A program made the translations under genes and the position numbers. Shown piece after piece: positions 7,510-15,962 of a stretch of 64,000 nt of DNA. Positions within the stretch are counted from its first letter, which is position 1, and each line of letters begins with the position of its first letter. Below the pieces are notes generated by a model. It saw only the letters and a program-made list of their open reading frames with translations, searched no databases and was not told the DNA's origin. The DNA is from Flavobacterium cupreum (GTDB lineage: Bacteria; Bacteroidota; Bacteroidia; Flavobacteriales; Flavobacteriaceae): assembly GCF_003996965.1 (NCBI RefSeq), contig NZ_QWDM01000001.1:1-64000 (forward strand), given 5' to 3'.

Positions 7510-8466
7510 TTACGCTTTAGTGGAAAGGTAATCTAATACGTTTTTATCAATACGTTGATCAATATTAGCAATATCGGCTTTTACGAATTTTTCTCCTAAG
7601 ATATTCTCGTATAACTCAATATATCTTTCTGAAACTGATTCGATATAAGCATCTGTCATCTCCGGAATCTGCTGTCCCTCCTGACCCTGAAATCCATTTT
7701 CGATTAACCAGCGGCGTACAAATTCCTTTGATAATTGTTTTTGCTCCTCCCCTTTGTCCTGTCTTTCCTGATATCCGTCAGCATAAAAATAACGGGAAGA
7801 ATCCGGCGTATGGATTTCATCAATTAAAACAATAACCCCCTCCTTTGTTTTTCCGAACTCGTATTTGGTATCTACTAAAATCAAACCGCGATCAGCAGCG
7901 ATTTCAGTTCCTCTCTGAAATAAATCCCTTGTAAATTTTTCTAAGACAATATAATCTTCTTCCGAAACAATTCCTTTTGATAAAATAGCTTCACGGGAAA
8001 TATCTTCGTCATGAGAACCGTTATCTGCTTTTGTTGTTGGCGTAATAATCGGTTCCGGGAATTTATCGTTTTCCTTTAGACCTTCTGCCATAGTTACCCC
8101 GCAGATTTGTCTTCTTCCCGCAGCATACTCGCGTGCAGCATGACCTGAAAGATAACCACGAATGACCATTTCAACTTTAAAAGGCTCGCATAAATGTCCT
8201 ACCGCCACGTTTGGATCCGGTGTAGCAATCAGCCAGTTTGGTACAATATCTTCCGTCAATTCCATAAATCTTGTCGCGATCTGATTCAAAATCTGGCCTT
8301 TGTACGGAATTCCCTTTGGTAAAACGACATCAAAAGCCGACAATCTGTCGGTTGCTACCATTACCAAAAGTTCGTCGTTGATGTTATAAACTTCTCTGAC
8401 CTTTCCGCGGTATACTGATTTCTGATCTGGAAAATTAAAATTTGTAGTTGTGATTGTATTGCTCAT
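7510..8466 (-). CDS. purC: Phosphoribosylaminoimidazole-succinocarboxamide synthase
   Basis: SAICAR synthetase joins CAIR and aspartate in purine biosynthesis. The 318-aa product begins with a beta-rich ATP-grasp-like fold ([13 protein letters not shown]) and carries [18 protein letters not shown], the signature [10 protein letters not shown] near the middle and [11 protein letters not shown]. It is the longer, ~310-residue form rather than the ~240-residue E. coli type. I start at 8466 (MSNTITTTN) because a good promoter ends just upstream and a longer start would begin inside it. It has its own promoter at 8496-8526. Confidence 0.95.
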   Translation of the reverse strand: MSNTITTTNFNFPDQKSVYRGKVREVYNINDELLVMVATDRLSAFDVVLPKGIPYKGQILNQIATRFMELTEDIVPNWLIATPDPNVAVGHLCEPFKVEMVIRGYLSGHAAREYAAGRRQICGVTMAEGLKENDKFPEPIITPTTKADNGSHDEDISREAILSKGIVSEEDYIVLEKFTRDLFQRGTEIAADRGLILVDTKYEFGKTKEGVIVLIDEIHTPDSSRYFYADGYQERQDKGEEQKQLSKEFVRRWLIENGFQGQEGQQIPEMTDAYIESVSERYIELYENILGEKFVKADIANIDQRIDKNVLDYLSTKA

Positions 8467-8495
8467 TATGCTTTGTTTGTGTTGTTTTATCATTG

Positions 8496-8526
8496 CAAAT
8501 TTAAAACTAATTAAAAGAGGAAGCAA
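8496..8526 (-). promoter_or_regulatory. purC promoter
   Basis: On the minus strand TTG (8524-8526), a 20-bp spacer and TAAATTTG (8496-8503) match the Bacteroidota consensus. The -7 box ends 29 bp before the purC start. Confidence 0.75.
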
Positions 8527-8536
8527 AAAAAGTATT

Positions 8537-8595
8537 CAGTTTTCAGTCGCAGTTTTCAATCTGAAAACTGTGACTGCGACTGCGACTGAAAACTG
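8537..8595 (-). terminator. Long hairpin repeat between the S9 peptidase gene and purC
   Basis: Two perfect 17-bp arms (CAGTTTTCAGTCGCAGT at 8537-8553 and its complement at 8579-8595) enclose a partly self-similar centre. It lies between the S9 peptidase stop and the purC promoter, so it probably ends the peptidase transcript. The core CAGTCGC-GTTTTCAG recurs at about 15130-15145, so this is also a dispersed repeat. Confidence 0.6.
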
Positions 8596-8605
8596 CGACC
8601 GAAGA

Positions 8606-10951
8606 CTACTTCAAAAGTGTGGTGTTAAACAAATCCAGGATTCGGCTGTATTCGTCAATCCATGAATATGTTTCCTTAAAACCATGTGCCTCTACCGGAA
8701 AAGAAGCAAGTGTCCAGTTTTTTTTCTGTAATTCGATAAAACGTTGTGATAAGCGTACGATGTCTTTGTATTCCACATTATCGTCGACCATTCCGTGGAG
8801 CATTACCAGGTTGCCTTTCAGGTTATCCGCATAATAGATTGGAGAACTTTTTTTGTAGGCCTCCGGATCTGTTTCAGGAAAATTCAAAATATTTCCGGTG
8901 TAGCCGTGATTGTAATGTGCCCAGTCGGTAACGGAACGCAAAGCTGCGCCCGAAGCAAATTCTCCCGGAGTAGTCAGCATTCCCATCAAAGTAATAAATC
9001 CTCCGTAAGAACCTCCGTAAATTCCTACTCTATTAGGATCTATGCCTAAATTATTCACTAAATATTTTTTACCATCCAGATGATCAGACAAGTCTTTTCC
9101 TCCCATAAAGCGATAAATTCCGGTTCTGAAATCACGGCCGTAACCGTCACTTCCCCTGTAATCAATGTCCAAAACGGTATAGCCCAGATCGGTTAACAAA
9201 TTATGGAACATGTATTCCCTGTAATAATTACTCCAATAATTATGTGCGTTTTGCAGATAGCCGGCTCCGTGTACGAAAATAATAGCTGCTTTATTGGCAT
9301 TTTCTGTCTTTGGTGTATACAACCTTGCATTTACAGGAGTTCCGTCCCCGGCCTTAAAAGTAATAACCTCCGGTTCTCTCCATTGGTATTTTTTAAAACT
9401 TTCTGAAGGTGAAGATGAAATTTGCTGTAATACGGTATTCTTTTTATTCTCGGCTACATAATAATCCCAGGGTTTGTTTTTATAAGAATAGCGTACCAAA
9501 AGTGTTTTTTCGTCCGGAGATACTAGTACTTCATGAGCTCCGTCTTTCGTTAAAATGGGCTGCGGAATACCTTCTGCAGTATTTAATTTATAAAAATTCC
9601 TGTTTCCGGGATGCGTGGTATTGGTCGTTAAATAGAATGTTTTTTTATCTTTCGATAATGTCAGATCACGAACTTCCCAATTTCCTTTTGTAAGCTGATT
9701 TTTTACTTTCAATTTCAAATTGTATGTATACAAATGCGAGTATCCTGTCGCTTCTGACTGAAAATAAACGGTTTCGTTATCGGCTAAAAACCCAAGATTT
9801 CCAGGCTCAAAAGAGTACGATGGAATTCCCGGTCCGCCAATCCAGGCTTCATCGTGCTGATGATCAATTTCTGTAAAAGAGCCGTTTTCCAGATTCAGGC
9901 TCACAATCCATCGGTCTTTATTGTCCTGGCTTCTTATTTCTGTAATGGCAAATGATCCGTCTTCGTTATAAACAGGTGAAAGCGCAACAATTAGCTTGTC
10001 TTCTTTCTCTTTGTTCTTTAAATTATCATACGTTTTATAATACTCCGGAACATCCTGGATATGACTCAGTTTTGAAAAATTTACAAAATAGACAGAATCT
10101 TTAGCCACAGAATAAATTCCAAATTGGGTTTTTACCAGATTAGCCGTCGATACTTTTTCTTTGGTGTCAGGAGTCTGATTATAGCCGTCATCTGTGATAA
10201 AAACTTCCATTTTTTCCTGTTTGACTTCACTATTTTCTATTAAACTGAAGGTAGCATAATTCCCTTTCGGACTCGCTTTAAGGCTTACTAAATTATCTTT
10301 CCCGTAAAAGTATTCTTTTGCAAAATCAGACTTAACCGTTTTATTTTTAGCTAAATTCCATTGTTTTTTGGCTTCTTTATCTTTTATAAACTGAAATAAT
10401 TCCTTTTGCTGGTTTTTCAGGAAACTATCTTTTTCGGGTGTTTTTTCTTTTTTAACTCCTTTGGTGAAATTAGTAATCTGCAGTATGGTCGCTTCTTTAC
10501 TATTGTATTTGAAGATATTTCCGTTTTGTTCAAAAAATAGGATTCCGGGTTCGCTTCCTAAGGCAAGATCAGAAATCGGGTTGTTTTGCTGATATAACTT
10601 TTTTACTGAGTTCGAGCTAATGGTATAGGAATACAATCCTCCTTTATCTGTATAATAAGCAATGTCTGATCCTGATTTTATTTTAAAATCAAACTTGGAA
10701 AAAACTGCCTCTTTTGGTTCAACGAGTACCGGATTCGAAAAACCTTTTTCCCAGGAATAGGTGCTCGCTCCCAGCTCATCTTTCGGGTTCCATTCGAAAT
10801 AAACTTTTTTTCCATCCGGGGACCATCTTCCATTTGTGGGCTGATTACCAATAAAAGATTCTCCTTTCATGATCTCTTCTAACTTTAAAGTCTGACTTGT
10901 ACCTGTTATGGAAAGAATTAAAAAAGCAAGGATAATGGTATTTTTAATCAT
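8606..10951 (-). CDS. S9 family (dipeptidyl peptidase IV-like) serine peptidase
   Basis: A 781-aa exported peptidase: signal peptide (1-20), N-terminal beta-propeller (about 25-500, with WSPDGKKVYF-type blades) and a C-terminal alpha/beta hydrolase domain. The triad reads Ser648 in GGSYGGF, Asp724 in HGMVDDN and His756 in VEAHGF. This is the layout of prolyl oligopeptidase/DPP-IV enzymes of Bacteroidota, which remove N-terminal dipeptides in the periplasm. It is a single gene ended by the hairpin at 8537-8595. A TATTTTTG -7 box lies at 10973-10980. Substrate preference cannot be read. Confidence 0.9.
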   Translation of the reverse strand: MIKNTIILAFLILSITGTSQTLKLEEIMKGESFIGNQPTNGRWSPDGKKVYFEWNPKDELGASTYSWEKGFSNPVLVEPKEAVFSKFDFKIKSGSDIAYYTDKGGLYSYTISSNSVKKLYQQNNPISDLALGSEPGILFFEQNGNIFKYNSKEATILQITNFTKGVKKEKTPEKDSFLKNQQKELFQFIKDKEAKKQWNLAKNKTVKSDFAKEYFYGKDNLVSLKASPKGNYATFSLIENSEVKQEKMEVFITDDGYNQTPDTKEKVSTANLVKTQFGIYSVAKDSVYFVNFSKLSHIQDVPEYYKTYDNLKNKEKEDKLIVALSPVYNEDGSFAITEIRSQDNKDRWIVSLNLENGSFTEIDHQHDEAWIGGPGIPSYSFEPGNLGFLADNETVYFQSEATGYSHLYTYNLKLKVKNQLTKGNWEVRDLTLSKDKKTFYLTTNTTHPGNRNFYKLNTAEGIPQPILTKDGAHEVLVSPDEKTLLVRYSYKNKPWDYYVAENKKNTVLQQISSSPSESFKKYQWREPEVITFKAGDGTPVNARLYTPKTENANKAAIIFVHGAGYLQNAHNYWSNYYREYMFHNLLTDLGYTVLDIDYRGSDGYGRDFRTGIYRFMGGKDLSDHLDGKKYLVNNLGIDPNRVGIYGGSYGGFITLMGMLTTPGEFASGAALRSVTDWAHYNHGYTGNILNFPETDPEAYKKSSPIYYADNLKGNLVMLHGMVDDNVEYKDIVRLSQRFIELQKKNWTLASFPVEAHGFKETYSWIDEYSRILDLFNTTLLK

Positions 10952-10972
10952 AATTGTTGTTTTTTAGTAAAG

Positions 10973-10980
10973 CAAAAATA
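10973..10980 (-). promoter_or_regulatory. -7 promoter element of the S9 peptidase gene
   Basis: On the minus strand TATTTTTG matches TAnnTTTG about 22 bp before the start codon. No convincing -33 box is visible. Confidence 0.45.
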
Positions 10981-11119
10981 CACTTTGAAAAGAATTAAAA
11001 AAATGTTTTTAGCCATAGCTTCCTAATTCAATTGAATTCAATCCATAAAAATCAAACGGTTTAAAATTTAAAGGTCCTTTTCAGAAAAAAAATGTAGTTC
11101 TATTTCCTGTCCTAATTAA

Positions 11120-11165
11120 AAAAAACTGCTAATAATTGATAGACAATTCATTAGCAGTTTATAAA
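11120..11165 (-). terminator. Terminator of the HAD phosphatase gene
   Basis: AAACTGCTAAT pairs with ATTAGCAGTTT around a central loop, with an A tract on the distal side giving a minus-strand U run. It lies 37 bp beyond the stop. Confidence 0.8.
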
Positions 11166-11201
11166 ATAAAACCATCAGTCTGGTTTCTATATCATTTAAA
11201 A

Positions 11202-12032
11202 TTAGCTTGTTGCAAATTCCTTATCCAGAATTCTTGATGCAATATATCTGGCCACACCATCTTCAGCATTCGTCTTAATGACTTCTAAGTTTGGTAGCGT
11301 TTCTTTTAATAAGGCCGGTGCATTCCCCATGATCAGGCCTTTACCGGTTGCAGATAACATCCGAACATCATTAAATCCGTCTCCAAACGAAACTGCCTGA
11401 TCCATCGTAAAACCTTCTTTTTCTAAAACCGTCGCAATCGCCACAGCTTTATCGATAGATTTATCCATAAATTCCAGACAAGTCGGCAAACTGAAAGCAT
11501 GATGCAATTCACTGGACGATTTTTCTAAAATTGCATCTTTCAATGCTACCAGTTTTTCATGATCGTCGTGGGAAAAGAATATTTTTATAGCTCCGAAATC
11601 TTCTAATGTTTTATAATCAACCAATTCCGGAAGATATTTTAAATCTGCCTGAAAACTGTTTAGTTTTTCACTTAATTTATTCGTCTGCCAGACATTTTCC
11701 TTGAATAAAACCACGGTAATTTCAGGGTCTATCTCTACATTTAAGGCTGCTTTCACCACATCACTGTTGAGATTAAAGGCGAAAAGCGGTTCTTTTTCGG
11801 GTGAATGGATTCTTGCTCCGTTGGAACTTACCAGGTAAACCGGAACATTCAGCGTTTCGATAATCGCCATTGCATCGAGATGATGACGGCCGGTCGCAAC
11901 AACTATAAGGTAATTTTGATTGTGAAGTTCCTGAAAAATGGATTTGGTATAGTCTGATATTCTGTGTTGCGGGTTGAGTAAAGTTCCGTCAAGGTCACTT
12001 ACCACAACTTTTATATTTTTTAATTTTGTCAT
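11202..12032 (-). CDS. Cof-type HAD-IIB family phosphatase
   Basis: A 276-aa cytosolic phosphatase of the haloacid dehalogenase superfamily, subfamily IIB (Cof/YbiV). Motif I is DLDGTLLN with the nucleophile Asp, motif II is VSSNGARI, motif III is the Lys in SIDKAVA and motif IV is GDGFNDVRM. A Cof cap domain lies between motifs II and III. These enzymes dephosphorylate sugar phosphates and pyridoxal or flavin phosphates; the substrate here is unknown. I start at 12032 because the promoter at 12059-12089 ends just upstream. Confidence 0.9.
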   Translation of the reverse strand: MTKLKNIKVVVSDLDGTLLNPQHRISDYTKSIFQELHNQNYLIVVATGRHHLDAMAIIETLNVPVYLVSSNGARIHSPEKEPLFAFNLNSDVVKAALNVEIDPEITVVLFKENVWQTNKLSEKLNSFQADLKYLPELVDYKTLEDFGAIKIFFSHDDHEKLVALKDAILEKSSSELHHAFSLPTCLEFMDKSIDKAVAIATVLEKEGFTMDQAVSFGDGFNDVRMLSATGKGLIMGNAPALLKETLPNLEVIKTNAEDGVARYIASRILDKEFATS

Positions 12033-12058
12033 ATTAATTGTCAGGTATGTATGATGTG

Positions 12059-12089
12059 CAAATTTAAGGTTTTGCCACCAGTTGAGCAA
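12059..12089 (-). promoter_or_regulatory. Promoter of the HAD phosphatase gene
   Basis: On the minus strand TTG (12087-12089), a 20-bp gap and TAAATTTG (12059-12066) match the Bacteroidota consensus. Confidence 0.7.
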
Positions 12090-12171
12090 AGATTATAAGC
12101 CCTGAAAGCCTAAAATGACGCAAGTTTATTATATATTTAACTATTTCTTCAAAAAGTAAATTATTGCTAAT

Positions 12172-12534
12172 TTATACTTTAATAATTCCCGATTTATATA
12201 AATTCAAAGCCTTCTGCAAAATAATTTCGATCGTTTCCAAAGGTAAATCCTCTGAAAAATCAAGCATCATGATTTTCATTCTCGAGCGACCTTCCTGAAT
12301 TAAAAAAGATTCTTCAAAGTATTTCCCTTCCACAATTCCGATATAAGGCTGTTGGAGTTTTTTGTGAATCCATAAATAGCAGAACATTTTTCCTTTGTAA
12401 CAAAAAAAAGGCATTCCGTATTTCAGCACGTTGGTAATGTCTTTGTCCTGACGCAGGATAATTTCTTTTAAAGAAAGCAGCACCTCTTTAAAAGGCTGTT
12501 CCTGCTTTTCGTAAAAATCATCTGTTTCTTTCAT
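12172..12534 (-). CDS. DUF1801 family protein
   Basis: A 120-aa cytosolic protein with the DUF1801/YdhG-like pattern: an N-terminal helix (FYEKQEQPFKEVLLSLKEIIL), then ITNVLKYGMPFFCYKGKMFCYL and the IGIVEG strand, resembling the frataxin/YjbR-like fold. Biochemical function is not established for the family. It stands alone between the HAD phosphatase and phoH, in the same orientation, with about 80 bp and 170 bp of spacing. Confidence 0.75.
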   Translation of the reverse strand: MKETDDFYEKQEQPFKEVLLSLKEIILRQDKDITNVLKYGMPFFCYKGKMFCYLWIHKKLQQPYIGIVEGKYFEESFLIQEGRSRMKIMMLDFSEDLPLETIEIILQKALNLYKSGIIKV

Positions 12535-12613
12535 AATAAAAGATTTTGAACCAAAAAAATATTCGTTTTACGCATTTCTGAAGAATGTATAAAACGAATA
12601 TTTCATTTTTTTT

Positions 12614-12672
12614 GCCACAGATTAAAGGATTAAAATGATTTTGTAATCTGTGAGAATCATCTAATCTGTGGC
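12614..12672. repeat. Dispersed inverted repeat (GCCACAGATTA type)
   Basis: GCCACAGATTA (12614-12624) and TAATCTGTGGC (12662-12672) are perfect 11-bp arms around an AT-rich centre with another AATCTGTG. It is a type of dispersed intergenic repeat common in flavobacteria and lies just beyond the phoH stop, so it may end that transcript. Confidence 0.6.
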
Positions 12673-12704
12673 GAAAATTATTTCACTAAAATCATTTCAC
12701 GATC

Positions 12705-13655
12705 TTAATCGTGATTTTCTATTTGTTTATAAGCATCAATTACCTTTTTCACTAATCTGTGACGTACGATATCTTTATCATCCAGATAAATAATTCCGAT
12801 TCCGTCAACGTCTTTCAGAACCAGAATGGCTTCTTTAAGACCAGAAATAGTTCTTCGCGGCAAATCGACCTGTCCGGGATCACCCGTAATCATAAACTTG
12901 GCGTTTTTCCCCATACGGGTCAAAAACATTTTCATCTGTGAGTGGGTGGTATTTTGTGCTTCATCAAGAATTACAAAAGCATTATCAAGTGTGCGCCCAC
13001 GCATAAATGCCAGTGGCGCAATCTGAATAATTCCTTTTAAAATGTAATCTTCAAGTTTTTCGTTCGGAAGCATATCGCGTAATGCATCATAAAGCGGCTG
13101 CATATAAGGATCCAGTTTTTCTTTCATATCACCGGGTAAAAAACCAAGGTTTTCTCCCGCTTCTACGGCCGGTCTGGTTAATATGATCCTTTTTACTTCT
13201 TTATCTTTAAGTGCTTTAACAGCCATTGCAACACCTGTGTACGTTTTTCCTGTTCCGGCCGGACCTACTGCAAATACCATATCATTTTTTTTAATGGTAT
13301 CTACCAGCAGCTGCTGGTTGGGCGTCATTGCTTTTATAATTTTACCCCCAACGCCATGAACCAGAATTTTGTCATGATCATACAATCTTTTTTCATCCTG
13401 ACCGTCACTCATGATTACGCGTTCAATTACATTGTCGTCAATGTTGTTGTATCGGGTAAAGTGCAACATTAATCTTTGAAATCTTTTTTCGAATTCGTCT
13501 AAAACTTCTTTTTCGCCAAATGCTTTCAAAGTCGTTCCTCTCGCTACTATTTTAAGCTTTGGATAGTACTTTTTAATGATTTCCAGATGGCTGTCCTGAG
13601 CGCCCCAAAATTCTTTTGGCGCAATGTCTATTAGCTCGATTATTCTTTCGTTCAA
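12705..13655 (-). CDS. phoH: PhoH-like P-loop ATPase
   Basis: A 316-aa cytosolic ATPase. An N-terminal KH-like/Phol region (1-100) is followed by the PhoH domain with Walker A GPAGTGKT (131-138), TRPAVEAGENLGFLPGD, Walker B FVILDEAQN and the arginine-containing MITGDPGQVDLPR segment. The family is linked to RNA metabolism and often sits beside ybeY, which is absent here. Length matches the family. The start MNERIIELIDIAP is the only reasonable one. It is divergent from the SAM hydrolase gene. Confidence 0.9.
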   Translation of the reverse strand: MNERIIELIDIAPKEFWGAQDSHLEIIKKYYPKLKIVARGTTLKAFGEKEVLDEFEKRFQRLMLHFTRYNNIDDNVIERVIMSDGQDEKRLYDHDKILVHGVGGKIIKAMTPNQQLLVDTIKKNDMVFAVGPAGTGKTYTGVAMAVKALKDKEVKRIILTRPAVEAGENLGFLPGDMKEKLDPYMQPLYDALRDMLPNEKLEDYILKGIIQIAPLAFMRGRTLDNAFVILDEAQNTTHSQMKMFLTRMGKNAKFMITGDPGQVDLPRRTISGLKEAILVLKDVDGIGIIYLDDKDIVRHRLVKKVIDAYKQIENHD

Positions 13656-13748
13656 ATGAGATAGTTTTAAATTAAAATTAAATCTTTTTTTTTAATCAAT
13701 TGGCTGTCGGGTAATTTATATCGTAAAATGCAAATTGTGTTTTCTTTC

Positions 13749-13780
13749 TTGCATTTATGACTTTACTATTCTTAGCTTTG
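13749..13780 (+). promoter_or_regulatory. Promoter of the SAM hydrolase gene
   Basis: TTG (13749-13751), a 21-bp spacer and TAGCTTTG (13773-13780) fit the Bacteroidota promoter. The -7 box ends 56 bp before the start codon. Confidence 0.6.
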
Positions 13781-13836
13781 CATTTCTCAAATTTAATGAA
13801 AATTAGATTTAAAAACTACCAATAGTTATAAACAAA

Positions 13837-14667
13837 ATGATGTCAATAATTACCCTTACTACCGATTACGGCTTAAAAGACCACTTTGTTGGTTCGCTAA
13901 AGGGTAAAATATTATCAGAGTTTGCCGAAGCTGTAATTATTGACATTTCACATGACGTTGACCCATTTAACACTGCAGAAGCAAGTTATATTATAGGAGC
14001 GTCGTATCTGAGTTTCCCGAAAGGAACCGTACATTTAATCGGAGTCGATATTGAACGTAATAAAGAGAACCAGCATATTGCCATGCAGTGGAACGATCAT
14101 TACTTTATTTGTGCCGACAACGGTATCCTGAGTATGCTCACGCAAAAAATAGTCCCGCAAAAAATTGTTGCCATCAATATTCACGATCGTTTTCCATCAG
14201 AATCTACGGATTTGGATATTTTTATACAAGTGGCGTGCCACATCGCAAAGGGCGGATTACTGAATGTGATTGGAAAAGAAATTCCCGGAATCAAAGAGAT
14301 AAACGAATTACAGGCAGTCGTGTCAAACGATGGAAATTCGCTAAAGGGCTATGTCATCTACATTGATCATTTTGGAAACATTGTCACCAATATCTCCAAA
14401 CAGCAATTTCTGGAAGTTGCAAAAGGCCGTAAGTATGAAATTGTAATGAAACCAAAAAACATCAAAACAATACTTCCCGCTTATTCGGCTATCGCTACCT
14501 CTGAAAAATATCCGATCAAAACGTATGAGGGAGAGAAACTGGCGATCTTTAACGAGGCCGGTTTTCTCGAAATCGCTATTTTCAGGAGTAATCCATCAAA
14601 AGTGGGTTCTGCCAATAGTTTGCTTGGATTGAACTACAGGGACGTGATTACCGTTCAGTTTTCTTAG
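13837..14667 (+). CDS. S-adenosyl-L-methionine hydrolase (hydroxide adenosyltransferase, DUF62 family)
   Basis: A 276-aa protein of the SAM hydrolase/fluorinase-like family, which splits SAM into adenosine and methionine using a hydroxide. The N-terminal signature ITLTTDYGLKDHFVGSLKG, the ISHDVDPFNTAEASY segment and FICADNGILSM are typical. The C-terminal beta-barrel domain contains YIDHFGNIVTNI. Residue 2 is also Met, so the start may be one codon later. No partner gene is nearby; the gene is divergent from phoH. Confidence 0.88.
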   Translation: MMSIITLTTDYGLKDHFVGSLKGKILSEFAEAVIIDISHDVDPFNTAEASYIIGASYLSFPKGTVHLIGVDIERNKENQHIAMQWNDHYFICADNGILSMLTQKIVPQKIVAINIHDRFPSESTDLDIFIQVACHIAKGGLLNVIGKEIPGIKEINELQAVVSNDGNSLKGYVIYIDHFGNIVTNISKQQFLEVAKGRKYEIVMKPKNIKTILPAYSAIATSEKYPIKTYEGEKLAIFNEAGFLEIAIFRSNPSKVGSANSLLGLNYRDVITVQFS

Positions 14668-14760
14668 GTAAATTTTAGATTAAAAAATGCGTGAAATTTG
14701 GAATTTGGAATTTCATTATTGGATTTTAATTTTTTTACTAAAAAGAACAATCAATTTTGG

Positions 14761-14768
14761 TATTTTTG
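14761..14768 (+). promoter_or_regulatory. -7 promoter element of the ABM-like gene
   Basis: TATTTTTG followed by CGCACC fits TAnnTTTG, about 66 bp before the start. No clear -33 box. Confidence 0.5.
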
Positions 14769-14834
14769 CGCACCTGTAAATCTTTAGAGATTAAAAAATC
14801 TAAAATCAGCAATCTAAAATCTAAAATTATAAAG

Positions 14835-15131
14835 ATGTTTGTCAGAATTGTAAAAATGAGTTTTCACGAAGACCGGATTCCGGATTTTCTCGAAAATTTC
14901 GAAACCGTCAAAGACAAAATACGAAAGGCGAACGGAAACCGTTTTTTAGAATTGTACCAGGACAAAAATGACAAATGCATCTTTTTCACCTATAGTTATT
15001 GGGAAACAGAAGCTGATTTAGAAAATTACAGGCAATCGGAACTTTTTAATTCCGTCTGGAGTTTTACCAAACAATTATTCAACGCCAAACCGGAAGCCTG
15101 GAGCGTAGACAAGCTGGTGAGCTTAGAATAG
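14835..15131 (+). CDS. Antibiotic-biosynthesis-monooxygenase (ABM)-like dimeric ferredoxin-fold protein
   Basis: A 98-aa protein with the ABM pattern: FVRIVKMSFHEDRIPDFLENF, a FLELYQDKNDKCIFFTYSYWE core and an ENYRQSELFNSVW helix. Many members are small heme-, quinol- or flavin-handling enzymes, or of unknown role. I start at MFVRIVKMSF; a possible upstream start would add 26 residues encoded by a repetitive AT-rich tract. A TATTTTTG -7 box lies at 14761-14768. It precedes the gldFG operon by about 105 bp, separated by a dispersed repeat. Confidence 0.7.
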   Translation: MFVRIVKMSFHEDRIPDFLENFETVKDKIRKANGNRFLELYQDKNDKCIFFTYSYWETEADLENYRQSELFNSVWSFTKQLFNAKPEAWSVDKLVSLE

Positions 15132-15200
15132 TTGGCAGTCGCGGTTTTCAGTCTCAGTTGCGAACGTGAAACCTGAAACCTGAAACAATTAAACAAATCA
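15130..15200. repeat. Dispersed repeat tract (CAGTCGC-GTTTTCAG and TGAAACC units)
   Basis: CAGTCGCGGTTTTCAG is followed by several GTGAAACCTGAAACC units. The first part matches the hairpin at 8537-8595 and the second matches TGAAAC tracts near 19040, 19220, 19320 and 20080. Confidence 0.6.
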
Positions 15201-15236
15201 ACGATTAAACAAATAAAAAACGAATAAACGTTATAC

Positions 15237-15962
15237 ATGAAATCAATCATTTTACGGGAAATAAAATCCTTTTTCGGCTCTCCTGTTGGCTATTTGGTCA
15301 TTGCTGTCTTCCTGATCAGCAACGGGCTATTTTTATGGGTTTTTGAAGGAGACTATAATATTCTGAATACCGGATATGCGGATTTAACCCCGTTTTTCAC
15401 CTTAGCGCCGTGGATTTTGATTTTCCTGGTTCCCGCCGTTACGATGAGAAGTTTCTCTGACGAAAAAAAACAGGGCACTTTGGAATTGCTTTTAACCAAA
15501 CCTTTATCAATCTGGGAAATTGTAAACGGAAAGTTTTTAGGATCTTTATTTTTAATCGTCCTGGCAATTGTTCCGACTTTTATTTATGTACAGGTAATTT
15601 CGAATTTAGGTTTTCCGGAAGGCAATATCGATATGGGAAGCACCATTGGTTCCTATTTTGGATTGTTATTTTTAATTGCTGCGTATTCGGCAATAGGGAT
15701 TTTCACTTCTACCCTGTCCGAAAACCAGATTGTGGCTTTTATCATTGCGGTTTTTCTATGTTTTATCTTCTATTTCGGATTTGAAGCAGTAGCCTCATTA
15801 GTACCGGGGTTTTCAGGTATTATTTCAGTATTTGGAATGCAGGACCATTTTAAAAGTATGAGCAGGGGTGTAATCGACACACGCGATGTTATTTATTTCT
15901 TAAGTATCACCGTTTTGTTTTTGTCTTTTACTGTTTATAAATTAAAATCTTTTAAAGCCTAA
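15237..15962 (+). CDS. gldF: Gliding-motility ABC transporter permease GldF
   Basis: A 241-aa integral membrane protein with six predicted helices, beginning MKSIILREIKSFFGSPVGYLV and containing the ABC2-type permease signature VTMRSFSDEKKQGTLELLLTKPLS. It matches GldF, the permease of the GldAFG ABC transporter required for flavobacterial gliding. Its stop overlaps the gldG start by one base (TAATG), so the two are translationally coupled. The ATPase gene gldA is not in this window, as expected since it is unlinked in Flavobacterium johnsoniae. Confidence 0.93.
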   Translation: MKSIILREIKSFFGSPVGYLVIAVFLISNGLFLWVFEGDYNILNTGYADLTPFFTLAPWILIFLVPAVTMRSFSDEKKQGTLELLLTKPLSIWEIVNGKFLGSLFLIVLAIVPTFIYVQVISNLGFPEGNIDMGSTIGSYFGLLFLIAAYSAIGIFTSTLSENQIVAFIIAVFLCFIFYFGFEAVASLVPGFSGIISVFGMQDHFKSMSRGVIDTRDVIYFLSITVLFLSFTVYKLKSFKA